From: Macrostomum hystrix
Taxonomy: Eukaryota; Platyhelminthes; Macrostomidae
Direction: 5' to 3'
Assembly (NCBI GenBank): GCA_950097015.1
Contig: CATNEN010000038.1
Location: 27,131,001-27,195,000, forward strand
DNA: 64,000 nucleotides
Position numbers and translations under genes: made by a program. Under the pieces are notes generated by a model. That model did no database searches and was not told the origin of the DNA. It was given only the letters and a program-made list of their open reading frames with translations. Positions 47,201 through 55,318 of this stretch are shown piece by piece. Numbering within the stretch: position 1 is the first letter of the stretch; each line of letters starts with the position of its first letter.

Positions 47201-50200
47201 TTTTTCAAATTTTTCGCATCACATCAAGTGAAACTCCCCACTACGTTAGATACGTTGCGGTGCCTGACGCACATTCCCTATGACGCAGTTTATATTTTAA
47301 GCAAACTTATTCGCAAAATGCTACTGATAGTGCACACTGCTGCTTACCAGTTGAATCACTGAAATTGTAGGCCGCACTATTAGCGTAAGAGTTCTTGCAC
47401 ACAATAATGGATATTGTGTAGCGTTCAGCGGGACTCAAATTACAGCAATAGCCTGACAGACTGGGGCTATCGATGCTAGCAATTCCTGCAATTGTATCAC
47501 TAGACACACTGTAGCATGCGGCATAGTAATAGACTCCTGTAGTATTGGACCCGATAAAGTTGAAGTTTATGCACGAATGGTTTTTGAATGCCACAGTTGC
47601 ACTAGTCACGGGCGAGACGGCTGCAGGGAGTACAGGGTTGAAATACTGTTTTAGAAAAATGTCGATATCAGATTTTAAACATAGTACACAATTGGAGGCG
47701 AGTGGCAGTGCGTTAAACGCGTTTGCCTCTCGCAGCAAGGTCCCTGAGTTCGATTCCGCGGCGAGGTCACATTCATTTGAGGCGCAGCCGCGGTGAGAAG
47801 GCTTGGGGGCTTGTCGTGCAATTTACGCCCTTGAGGGCCAACCTCCAAGGCACAATGAATTGTACACTGCCTGACGATGAGAAAGTCAGGTTGAATGTAC
47901 ACACCTGTGTGCCTGCGTACAGTATCTGTGTGCGTGTGCTCAGGAGTCAGCGAAATGGGCAGAATTGCCTCCTCACTGGCTGCGGGTCTAGTGTCACCAA
48001 ATGATGTGCCATTGCCCGCAGCCCTCCTGCAATTATTATTATTATTATCCTAAGTACACCAATAACAAACTAGAATTCGAATTCGAATTCGACTAATATA
48101 TTAGTCAGTCAAATTCCCAAATCAGTCGAATTCCCAAATCAGTCAAATTCCCAAATCAGTCGAATTCCCAAATCAGTCGAATTCCCAAATTTGTCGAATT
48201 CCCAAATCAGTCTAATTACCAAATCAGTCGAATTCCCAAATCAGTCGAATTCCCAAATCAGTCGAATTAGTGAAATCAGTCGAATTACCAAATCAGTCGA
48301 ATTAGTAAAATCAGTCGAATTCCCTTTTCAGTCGAATTCCCAAATTTGTCGAATTCCCAAATAAGTGAAATTACCAAATCAGTCGAATTCCCAAATCAGT
48401 CGAATTACCAAATCAGTCGAATTCCCAAATCAGTCGAATTCCCAAATCAGTCGAATTCCCAAATCAGTCGAATTCCTAAATCAGTCGAATTAGTGAAATC
48501 AGTCGAATTCCCAAATCAGTCGAATTAGAAAAATCAGTCGAATTCCCAAATCAGTCGAATTCCCAAATTTGTCGAATTCCCAAATCAGTCGAATTCACAA
48601 ATCAGTCGAATCAGTAAAATCAGTCGAATTACCAAATCAGTCGAATTCCCAAATCAGTCGAATTCCCAATTCAGTCGAATTCCCAAATCAGTCGAATTCC
48701 CAAATTTGTCGAATTCCCAAATCAGTCGAATTCCCAAATCAGTCGAATTCCCAAATTTGTCGAATTCCCAAATCAGTCAAATTCCCAATTCAGTCGAATT
48801 CCCAAATCAGTCGAATTACCAAATCAGTCGGATTCCCAAATCAGTCGAATTCCCAAATCAGTCGAATTCCCAAATCAGTCGAATTCCCAAATCAGTCGAA
48901 TTCCCAAATCAGTCGAATTCCCAAATCAGTCGAATTCCCAAATCAGTCGAATTCCCAAATCAGTCGAATTCCCAAATCAGTCGAATTCCCAAATCAGGTC
49001 TTTAAACTCACAGGTTTGATGAGTAGTAGACGTGGCAGTGCTTTCAGCGAACCCAGTCTTGCTAACAGTCACAGACAAGCTGATATTCTTGCCGGATTGC
49101 AGGCCACAGCAGAGTTCATTCAATTTGGTGATGTTCCTGAGTTGAACATTTGCGCATTGCAAATTGTAGGTCACATTGCTAGTGTTAGACTGTAACCAAC
49201 TGGCTTGAAGACAAGTTTCATTGCCGCTATCCACTTTTACCCATAGCACCGGAGCCACCACTGTGTAAAGAAATATTACAAGTGCATATAAATTTGGTGA
49301 AGAGCTAGAGTTTAGCAAGTAAAACATGCTATTTCCGGTTTTTATCAGGTTAACAGGGCAACAGGTAAATACTAACTGATTAACAGGTAGAGCTGGCGAT
49401 ATATCAACAGGTAAATACTAACTGACTAACAGGTAGAGCTGGCGATATATCAACAGGTAAATACTAACTGATTAACAGGTAGAGCTGGCGATATATCAAC
49501 AGGTAAATACTAACTGACTAACAGGTAGAGCTGGCGATATATCAACAGGTAAATACTAACTGACTAACAGGTAGAGCTGGCGATATATCAACAGGTAAAT
49601 ACTAACTGTCTAACAGGTAGAGCTGGCGATATATCAACAGGTAAATACTAACTGACTAACAGGTAGAGCTGGCGATATATCAACAGGTAAATACTAACTG
49701 TCTAACAGGTAGAGCTGGCGATATATCAACAGGTAAATACTAACTGTCTAACAGGTAGAGCTAGAGATATATCAATAGGTAAATACTAACTGTCTAACAG
49801 GTAGAGCTAGAGATATATCAATAGGTAAATACTAACTGTCTAACAGGTAGAGCTGGCGCTATATCAACAGGTAAATACTAACTGTCTAACAGGTAGAGCT
49901 AGAGATACATCAACAGGTAAATACTAACTGTCTAACAGGTAGAGCTGGCGATATATCAACAGGTAAATACTAACTGTCTAACAATTATTACTGTTTTCTC
50001 CAGTACAACCATAACAAATTTGAATTAGAATTGGAATTCGATTAATTCTTAGTCAGTCGAATTCCCAAGTCAGTCGAATTCCCAAATCAGTCGAATTCCC
50101 AAATCAGTCGAATTCCCAAATCAGTCGAATTCCCAAATCAGTCGAATTCCCAAATCAGTCGAATTCCCAAATAAGTCGAATTACCAAATCAGTCGAATTC

Positions 50201-53200
50201 CCAAATCAGTCGAATTCCCAAATCAGTCGAATTCCCAAATCAGTCGAATTCCCAAATCAGTCGAATTCCCAAATCAGTCGAATTCCCAAATCAGTCGAAT
50301 TCCCAAATCAGTCGAATTCCCAAATCAGTCGAATTACCAAATCAGTCGAATTCCCAAATCAGTCGAATTCCCAAATCAGTCGAATTCCCAAATCAGGTCT
50401 TTAAACTCACAGGTTTGATGAGTAGTAGACGTGGCAGTGCTTTCAGCGAACCCAGTCTTGCTAACAGTCACAGACACGCTGATATTCTGGCCGGATGGCA
50501 GGCCACAGCAGAGTTCATTCGATTTGGTGATGTTCCTGAGTTGAACATTTGCGCATTGCAAATTGTAGGTCACATTGCTAGTGTTAGACTGTAACCAACT
50601 GGCTTGAAGACAAGTTTCATTGCCGCTATCCACTTTTACCCATAGCGCCGGAGCCACCACTGTGTAAAGAAATATTACAAGTGCATATATAATTGGTGAA
50701 GAGCTAGAGTTTAGCAAGTAAAACATGCGATTTCCGGTTTTTATCAGGTTAACAGGGCAACAGGTAAATACTAACTGATTAACAGGTAGAGCTGGCGATA
50801 TATCAACAGGTAAATAATAACTGTCTAACAGGTAGAGCTAGAGATACATCAACAGGTAAATACAAACTGTCTAACAGGTAGAGCTGGCGATATATCAACA
50901 GGTAAATACTAACTGTCTAACAGGTAGAGCTGGCGATATATCAACAGGTAAATACTAACTGTCTAACAGGTAGAGCTGGCGATATATCAACAGGTAAATA
51001 CTAACTGTCTAACAGGTAGAGCTGGCGATATATCAACAGGTAAATACTAACTCACTAACAGGTAGAGCTGGCGATATATCAACAGGTAAATACTAACTCA
51101 CTAACAGGTAGAGCTGGCGATATATCAACAGGTAAATACTAACTGTCTAACAATTATTACTGTTTTCTCCAGTACAACCATAACAAATTTGAATTAGAAT
51201 TGGAATTCGATTAATTCTTAGTCAGTCGAATTCCCAAGTCAGTCGAATTCCCAAATCAGTCGTATTCCCAAATCAGTCGAATTCCCAAATCAGTCGAATT
51301 CCCAAATCAGTCGAATTCCCAAATCAGTCGAATTCCCAAATCAGTCGAATTACCAAATCAGTCGACTTCCCAAATTAGTCGAAATCCCAACTCAGTCGAA
51401 TTCCTAAATCAGTCGAATTCCCAAATCAGTCGAATTCCCAAATCAGTCGAATTCCCAAATCAGTCGAATTCCCAAATCAGTCGAATTCCCAAATCAGTCG
51501 AATTCCCAAATCAGTCTAATTCCCAAATCAGTCGAATTCCCAAATCAGTCGAATTACCAAATCAGTCGAATTCCCAAATCAGTCGAATTCCCAAATCAGT
51601 CGAATTCCCAAATCAGTCGAATTCCCAAATCAGTCGACTTCACAAATCAGTCGAATTCCCAAATCAGTCGAATTACCAAATCAGTCGAATTCCCAAATCA
51701 GTCGAATTACCAAATCAGTCGAATTCCCAAATCAGTCGAATTCCCAAATCAGTCGAATTCCCAAATCAGTCGAATTCCCAAATCAGTCGAATTACCAAAT
51801 CAGTCGAATTACCAAATCAGTCGAATTCCCAAATCAGTCGAATTCCCAAATCAGTCGAATTACCAATTCAGTCGAATTCCCAAATCAGTCGAATTCCCAA
51901 ATCAGTCGAATTCCCAAATCAGTCGAATTACCAAATCAGTCGAATTCCCAAATCAGTCGAATTACCAAATCAGTCGAATTCCCAAATCAGTCGAATTCCC
52001 AAATCAGTCGAATTCCCAAATCAGTCGAATTCCCAAATCAGTCGAATTACCAAATCAGTCGAATTACCAAATCAGTCGAATTCCCAAATCAGTCGAATTC
52101 CCAAATCAGTCGAATTACCAATTCAGTCGAATTCCCAAATCAGTCGAATTCCCAAATCAGTCGAATTCCCAAATCAGTCGAATTACCAAATCAGTCGAAT
52201 TCCCAAATCAGTCGAATTACCAAATCAGTCGAATTCCCAAATCAGTCGAATTCCCAAATCAGTCGAATTCCCAAATCAGTCGAATTCCCAAATCAGTCGA
52301 ATTCCCAAATCAGTCGATTTCTTAAATCAGTCGAATTCCCAAATCAGTCGAATTCCCAAATCAGTCGAATTCCCAAATCAGTCGAATTCCCAAATCAGTC
52401 GAATTCCCAAATCAGTCGAATTCCCAAATCAGTCGAATTACCAAATCAGTCGAATTCCCAAATCAGTCGAATTCCCAAATCAGTCGAATTCCCAAATCAG
52501 GTCTTTAAACTCACAGGTTTGATGAGTAGTAGACGTGGCAGTGCTTTCAGCGAACCCAGTCTTGCTAACAGTCACAGACACGCTGATATTCTGGCCGGAT
52601 GGCAGGCCACAGCAGAGTTCATTCGATTTGGTGATGTTCCTGAGTTGAACATTTGCGCATTGCAAATTGTAGGTCACATTGCTAGTGTTAGACTGTAACC
52701 AACTGGCTTGAAGACAAGTTTCATTGCCGCTATCCACTTTTACCCATAGCACCGGAGCCACCACTGTGTAAAGAAATATTACAAGTGCATATAAATTTGG
52801 TGAAGAGCTAGAGTTTAGCAAGTAAAACATGCGATTTCCGGTTTTTATCAGGTTAACAGGGCAACAGGTAAATACTAACTGATTAACAGGTAGAGCTGGC
52901 GATATATCAACAGGTAAATACTAACTGACTAACAGGTAGAGCTGGCGATATATCAACAGGTAAATACTAACTGTCTAACAGGTAGAGCTGGCGATATATC
53001 AACAGGTAAATACTAACTGACTAACAGGTAGAGCTGGCGATATATCAACAGGTAAATACTAACTGTCTAACAGGTAGAGCTAGAGATATATCAATAGGTA
53101 AATACTAACTGTCTAACAGGTAGAGCTAGAGATATATCAATAGGTAAATACCAACTGTCTAACAGGTAGAGTTGGCGTTATTCAACAGGTAAATACCAAC

Positions 53201-54539
53201 TGTCTAACAGGTAGAGTTGGCGTTATTCAACAGGTAAATACCAACTGTCTAACAGGTAGAGTTGGCATTATTCAACAGGTAAATACCAACTGTCTAACAG
53301 GTAGATTGGGCGTTATTCAACAGGTAAATACCAACTGTCTAATAGGTAGAGTTGGCGTTATTCAACAGGTAAATACCATCTGTCTAACAGGTAGATTGGG
53401 CGTTATTCAACAGGTAAATACCAACTGTCTAACAGGTAGAGTTGGCATTATTCAACAGGTAAATACCAACTGTCTAACAGGTAGAGTTGGCGTTATTCAA
53501 CAGGTAAATACCAATTGTCCAACAGGTAGATTGGGCTTTATTCAACAGGTAAATACCAACTGTCTAACAGGTAGAGTTGGCATTACTATACTTGTAAAAC
53601 TGATTACTTGAGTGGCATAGTTTAACAGGTGCATTGACATCATTGAAACAGGTTGCAACTTCCTAAATAACTAATTTTTTATCAGTTATAACGCAGTGCT
53701 ATATGATTGTAATGTTGAAATCAATTTTATGTAAAATTATTCTGGTGAAACGGATGGAATCAGCAAGTATTTATTAACGCTAAAATGATGTTGAGCATGA
53801 TAAGCATATAAATGTATTAGTCATGACGGAAATTCGTTAACATATGCTTGCTAAGCTGATAAATAATAAACTGATTCGACTGGGTTTAACAGGTAAATTT
53901 GTTTATTTACACTAAACTATCTTATTTTACAGTTTAGATTCGTGTGAGCTTTCTAAATTAGGCACGCTAAACAAATCACTTACAAGTTCGATTCTTCACA
54001 AAACTCATCTCGCTGGCTAGATACTGAGGACCTGTAGTCGGGGCACTAGCCATCACTCTGGCTGATACGCTGATGAAATACTCTAACCCGGACTCGGCAT
54101 ATTGGCACTGATAATTGTATTTGTCTGTGATATACGGTGATTCCCGAGATGAATTGTAGTCGCAAATAATTTCAAAATTCAGATTTGATGGAGAATCAGT
54201 GTCGTTTCGCTGCCAAGCAATTTCTATCATATGGCTAGTTGTTTTACTGACAGACAGAATCACTTTCGAAAGTTGAACTGGCGCCGGTGTCGTAGTTATC
54301 GTCGGCGTAGCAGTTGTCGTAGCAGATGTAGTTGTCGTAGCAGTTGTCGTAGCAGATGTAGTTGTCGTAGCAGATGTAGTTGTCGTAGCAGTTGTAGTCG
54401 TAGTCAGTGGGTCTGTACTAGTTTTAGCAGCGTCAGTCAATGAACTCACGGTAGTAGTAGAATTTGCATCTACAGACTCTATCTCGCCGGCTGCCATTAG
54501 CAGCAAACACGCAGCTATAAGAGTTTCAATCAGCCTCAT
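38146..54539 (-). CDS. Receptor-type protein tyrosine phosphatase with FN3 repeats (R3-like), 14 coding exons, 1214 aa
   Basis: I assembled this gene on the minus strand from 54539-53984, 52763-52515, 50659-50411, 49260-49012, 47620-47348, 44136-43885, 43809-43477, 42971-42727, 42379-42219, 41781-41491, 41104-40832, 40304-39998, 39737-39665 and 38279-38146. All junctions are GT-AG, all phases agree and the total is 3645 nt. The protein removes phosphate from tyrosine at the plasma membrane. It has a signal peptide, a Thr-rich stalk (about 25-85), about eight FN3-like modules (about 88-802), a membrane segment (about 809-835), and one PTP domain (about 857-1170): KNRY at 916-919, W-A-D at 1060-1062, HCSAGVGRTG with Cys1098 and Arg1104, Q-loop Gln1148. 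A 44-residue tail follows. FN3 exons in phase 1 plus a single PTP domain match the R3 group (PTPRB/J/O/H; fly Ptp10D). Introns are packed with minisatellites. The 5' UTR was not determined. Confidence 0.85.
38310..39620. repeat. 30-bp minisatellite, about 44 copies (locus 2, phosphatase last intron)
   Basis: Same family as 33352-34453. A left block carries cccttccagatcctcacact and the larger right block ccctcgcagatcctcaaact. It fills the intron between exons 13 and 14. Confidence 0.97.
39665..39737 (-). CDS. Phosphatase exon 13: Q-loop and last helix
   Basis: 73 bp, too short to show as a long frame. Reads GQLAFIYRFMASYLEKRNY, the C-terminal helix of PTP domains with the Q-loop Gln. Acceptor tacaatag|, donor GTCAG|GTAAGC; phases 0 in and 1 out match its neighbours. 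Confidence 0.85.
39750..39930. repeat. Decayed short repeat (gaccaa...ctagccct)
   Basis: Irregular about 18-22-bp echoes of atgaccaa and ctaaaatgaccaact in the intron between exons 12 and 13; probably an eroded array. Confidence 0.45.
39998..40304 (-). CDS. Phosphatase exon 12: catalytic loop
   Basis: 307 bp. Carries QLYYTGWADFSVP (general-acid loop, Ala where Pro is usual) and ILVHCSAGVGRTG (nucleophile Cys, Arg). Ends MVQTK|GTGAGG. Acceptor actctag|. Confidence 0.92.
40345..40815. repeat. 19/23-bp pyrimidine-rich minisatellite
   Basis: Alternating ccgccccttcattctcctt (19 bp) and ccgccccttcatccat-type (23 bp) units fill the intron between exons 11 and 12. A block of about 175 bp appears duplicated. 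The plus frame across it is not a gene. Confidence 0.9.
40832..41104 (-). CDS. Phosphatase exon 11: middle of PTP domain
   Basis: 273 bp. Contains REFIASQGPLPGTVDDHW, ALIVTLTQCQEG and EPYWP. Acceptor cgctcag|, donor GACAG|GTGAGA. Confidence 0.9.
41170..41460. repeat. Degenerate about 40-bp repeat
   Basis: Echoes of agtgctcaaa and aagatct spaced about 35-45 bp in the intron between exons 10 and 11; strongly diverged. Confidence 0.45.
41491..41781 (-). CDS. Phosphatase exon 10: start of PTP domain
   Basis: 291 bp. Contains QFEELREACAVMEQNRSMT, AKNRYTDILPYDHTRVTL (phosphotyrosine-loop Tyr) and DDYINANYI. Acceptor aataaacag|, donor ATCAA|GTGGGT. Confidence 0.9.
41848..42118 (+). mobile_element. 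SINE family 2 fragments, antisense in a phosphatase intron
   Basis: A 5'-truncated copy (gagccgcggagagaagg, gagggccaacctccaagg, gatgtacacacctgtg) at 41974-42118. A more diverged fragment with gccgcggagagaa lies just before it. Both are in the intron between exons 9 and 10. Confidence 0.65.
42219..42379 (-). CDS. Phosphatase exon 9: transmembrane segment
   Basis: 161 bp. A hydrophobic run starting GLLLAVTISLLALLAVPVAG is followed by KRFWLHGHW and DRLDENSYPL. Acceptor ttttttaag|, donor CTGCA|GTGAGT, phase 0 in and 2 out. Confidence 0.85.
42727..42971 (-). CDS. Phosphatase exon 8: last extracellular module
   Basis: 245 bp, acceptor ctttttccag|, donor CTGGAG|GTATGT, phase 1 in and 0 out. Contains LTFSELNSETRYSVKVWAEY, the FN3 tail. 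Confidence 0.85.
43035..43384. repeat. 20-bp minisatellite, about 17 copies
   Basis: Units of gctaacttgtagatctgaca with ctaattt and ccaacttgc variants, in the intron between exons 7 and 8. Confidence 0.95.
43477..43809 (-). CDS. Phosphatase exon 7: extracellular module
   Basis: 333 bp, acceptor gtcatttcag|, donor TACACAG|GTAATC, phase 1-1. Longer than its neighbours. In R3 phosphatases the membrane-proximal part often departs from plain FN3; I call it FN3-like only by position. A separate 75-bp intron (43810-43884) divides it from exon 6. Confidence 0.8.
43885..44136 (-). CDS. Phosphatase exon 6: FN3 module
   Basis: 252 bp, acceptor cattttcag|, donor GACAA|GTGAGT, phase 1-1. Contains FSKLTPGRTYEINVTV, a clear FN3 signature. 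Confidence 0.85.
44205..47200. repeat. 15-16-bp minisatellite, about 190 copies, with a 781-bp higher-order repeat
   Basis: Units of aatgcacattccctaa or aatgcacattccaaa. A composite variant containing aaatggtacattcgatag recurs. A block at about 46127-46372 recurs at 46908-47153 (781 bp). It fills most of the 3.2-kb intron between exons 5 and 6. Confidence 0.96.
47348..47620 (-). CDS. Phosphatase exon 5: FN3-like module
   Basis: 273 bp, acceptor ctccctgcag|, donor CAACTG|GTAAGC, phase 1-1. Contains CCNLSPAERYTISIIV, a typical FN3 F-G turn and G strand. Confidence 0.8.
47692..48048 (+). mobile_element. tRNA-derived SINE, family 2 (full length), antisense in a phosphatase intron
   Basis: Head aggcgagtggcagtgcgtt, B box gagttcgattccgcgg, conserved body, and an (att)n tail ending at about 48048. 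It lies between exons 4 and 5. Confidence 0.85.
48105..49000. repeat. 17-bp minisatellite, first array
   Basis: Units of cagtcgaattcccaaat with accaaat, tagtgaaat and ttgtcgaat variants; the most heterogeneous of three arrays of this unit. It abuts exon 4 on its 3' side. Confidence 0.96.
49012..49260 (-). CDS. Phosphatase exon 4: FN3-like module, triplicated copy A
   Basis: 249 bp. The most diverged of the three: KLNELCCGLQSGKNISLS where the other two have KSNELCCGLPSGQNISVS. Phase 1-1, frame intact. Confidence 0.85.
49340..49985. repeat. 46-bp minisatellite, first array, about 14 copies
   Basis: Units contain aacaggtagagctggcgata and caacaggtaaatactaactg. It lies upstream of exon 4 in gene sense. 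Confidence 0.96.
50055..50396. repeat. 17-bp minisatellite, second array, about 20 copies
   Basis: Homogeneous cagtcgaattcccaaat units ending at exon 3. Confidence 0.96.
50411..50659 (-). CDS. Phosphatase exon 3: FN3-like module, triplicated copy B
   Basis: 249 bp, same splice sites as exon 2. Differs from it by APALW in place of APVLW. Confidence 0.85.
50755..51150. repeat. 46-bp minisatellite, second array, about 8.5 copies
   Basis: Same unit as 49340-49985, including the distinct aactcactaacagg variant near the end. Confidence 0.96.
51222..52500. repeat. 17-bp minisatellite, third array, about 75 copies
   Basis: Same unit as at 48.1 and 50.1 kb. A block with accaattcagtcg recurs (about 51.86 and 52.11 kb), indicating internal duplication. 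Confidence 0.96.
52515..52763 (-). CDS. Phosphatase exon 2: FN3-like module, triplicated copy C
   Basis: 249 bp, phase 1-1. Acceptor tttacacag|, donor CAAACCT|GTGAGT. Nearly identical to exons 3 and 4. Motifs: LWVKVDSGNETCLQASW, NVTYNLQCANVQL, ELCCGLPSGQNISVSVTV. Confidence 0.85.
52860..53605. repeat. 46/45-bp minisatellite, third array
   Basis: Starts with the same 46-bp unit, then changes at about 53170 to a 45-bp subfamily with gttggcgttattcaacagg. It lies in the intron between exons 1 and 2. Confidence 0.95.
53984..54539 (-). CDS. Phosphatase exon 1: signal peptide, Thr-rich stalk, first FN3
   Basis: ATG at 54539; hydrophobic signal (LIETLIAACLLLMAAG), then TTTTSATTT-type repeats encoded by a short simple repeat (about 54290-54420). 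An FN3-like module follows with IEIAWQRND and YFISVSARV. Donor AACTT|GTAAGT, phase 1. Confidence 0.85.
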
Positions 54540-54619
54540 CTATAGTCGGGGTCCAAATAAGATTGAATGCTATCTTGCGAAGTGAATAAGCACTTGGCTA
54601 GCGCTTATTGCAAACTGAA

Positions 54620-54627
54620 TAAATATA
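54620..54627 (-). promoter_or_regulatory. TATA-like box upstream of the phosphatase gene
   Basis: Minus strand TATATTTA about 80 bp before the ATG. Sequence match only. The bases just before the ATG (cgactatag) also look like a 3' splice site, so the true 5' end may be elsewhere. Confidence 0.25.
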
Positions 54628-55318
54628 AGAGCGAGCCGCTATTTGTTTACCTTGGCAAGCTGTGCATGGGCTAATGAATTTGTGTGTGCTAAACTACAAG
54701 TCACCACCTGGGCAGGTGTGGAGTGTGTGAGCCATGCCCATGCGTTTTCGTTTGTTAGAATGTCCACTGAGCGGCAGAGAAAGGTAGTTCTAGTAAATAA
54801 ACGATCCTACACTTGTACGGTTTTTAGGGATGACACCTGCAAATAGCTGCGTAATTTGAATTGCTACAGGTAACATTTGCATGTCTGAACTGTCCAAAGA
54901 GCATCACGAAATGTATAAATATTATAATAGGCTTAGCTGAAGCGCAATCAGAAAGACTTTCACCTGATTAAAAAGTCTGAAACAGAACACTTTCCCAGCT
55001 GAAAACAGACTCAGGGCCATGTACAATTTTTCTGCGAGTATCAGTAACCTCTACCTGGTACAATACCTTTACACACAAAAGCTTTAAAAGTAAATGAAAT
55101 GCTAATTGGGCTATTTGTGTTACTTTGGCATTCGCCATAATTTAGGCTAGAAATTTGCATTATGGTGACGACATTGCATTCATTAAAGTACTCGCAAAAA
55201 GTCAAAGTTGTTCGCATACTTAATGAACAATTTAGCATGAAAGTAAAATGTCTGCTTTTAAGAAGTTAAGTACAAAACACTTTTGCGACACTGCCAGTCT
55301 TCTTAATCTTCTCTTTAA
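54628..55318. other. Upstream flank of the phosphatase gene
   Basis: Unique sequence; no exon with convincing splice sites seen on the minus strand. Confidence 0.4.

Noticed and set aside
54231-54443. 70-codon plus frame rich in Arg/Ser/Cys
   Set aside because: Shadow of the Thr-rich stalk coding on the minus strand.
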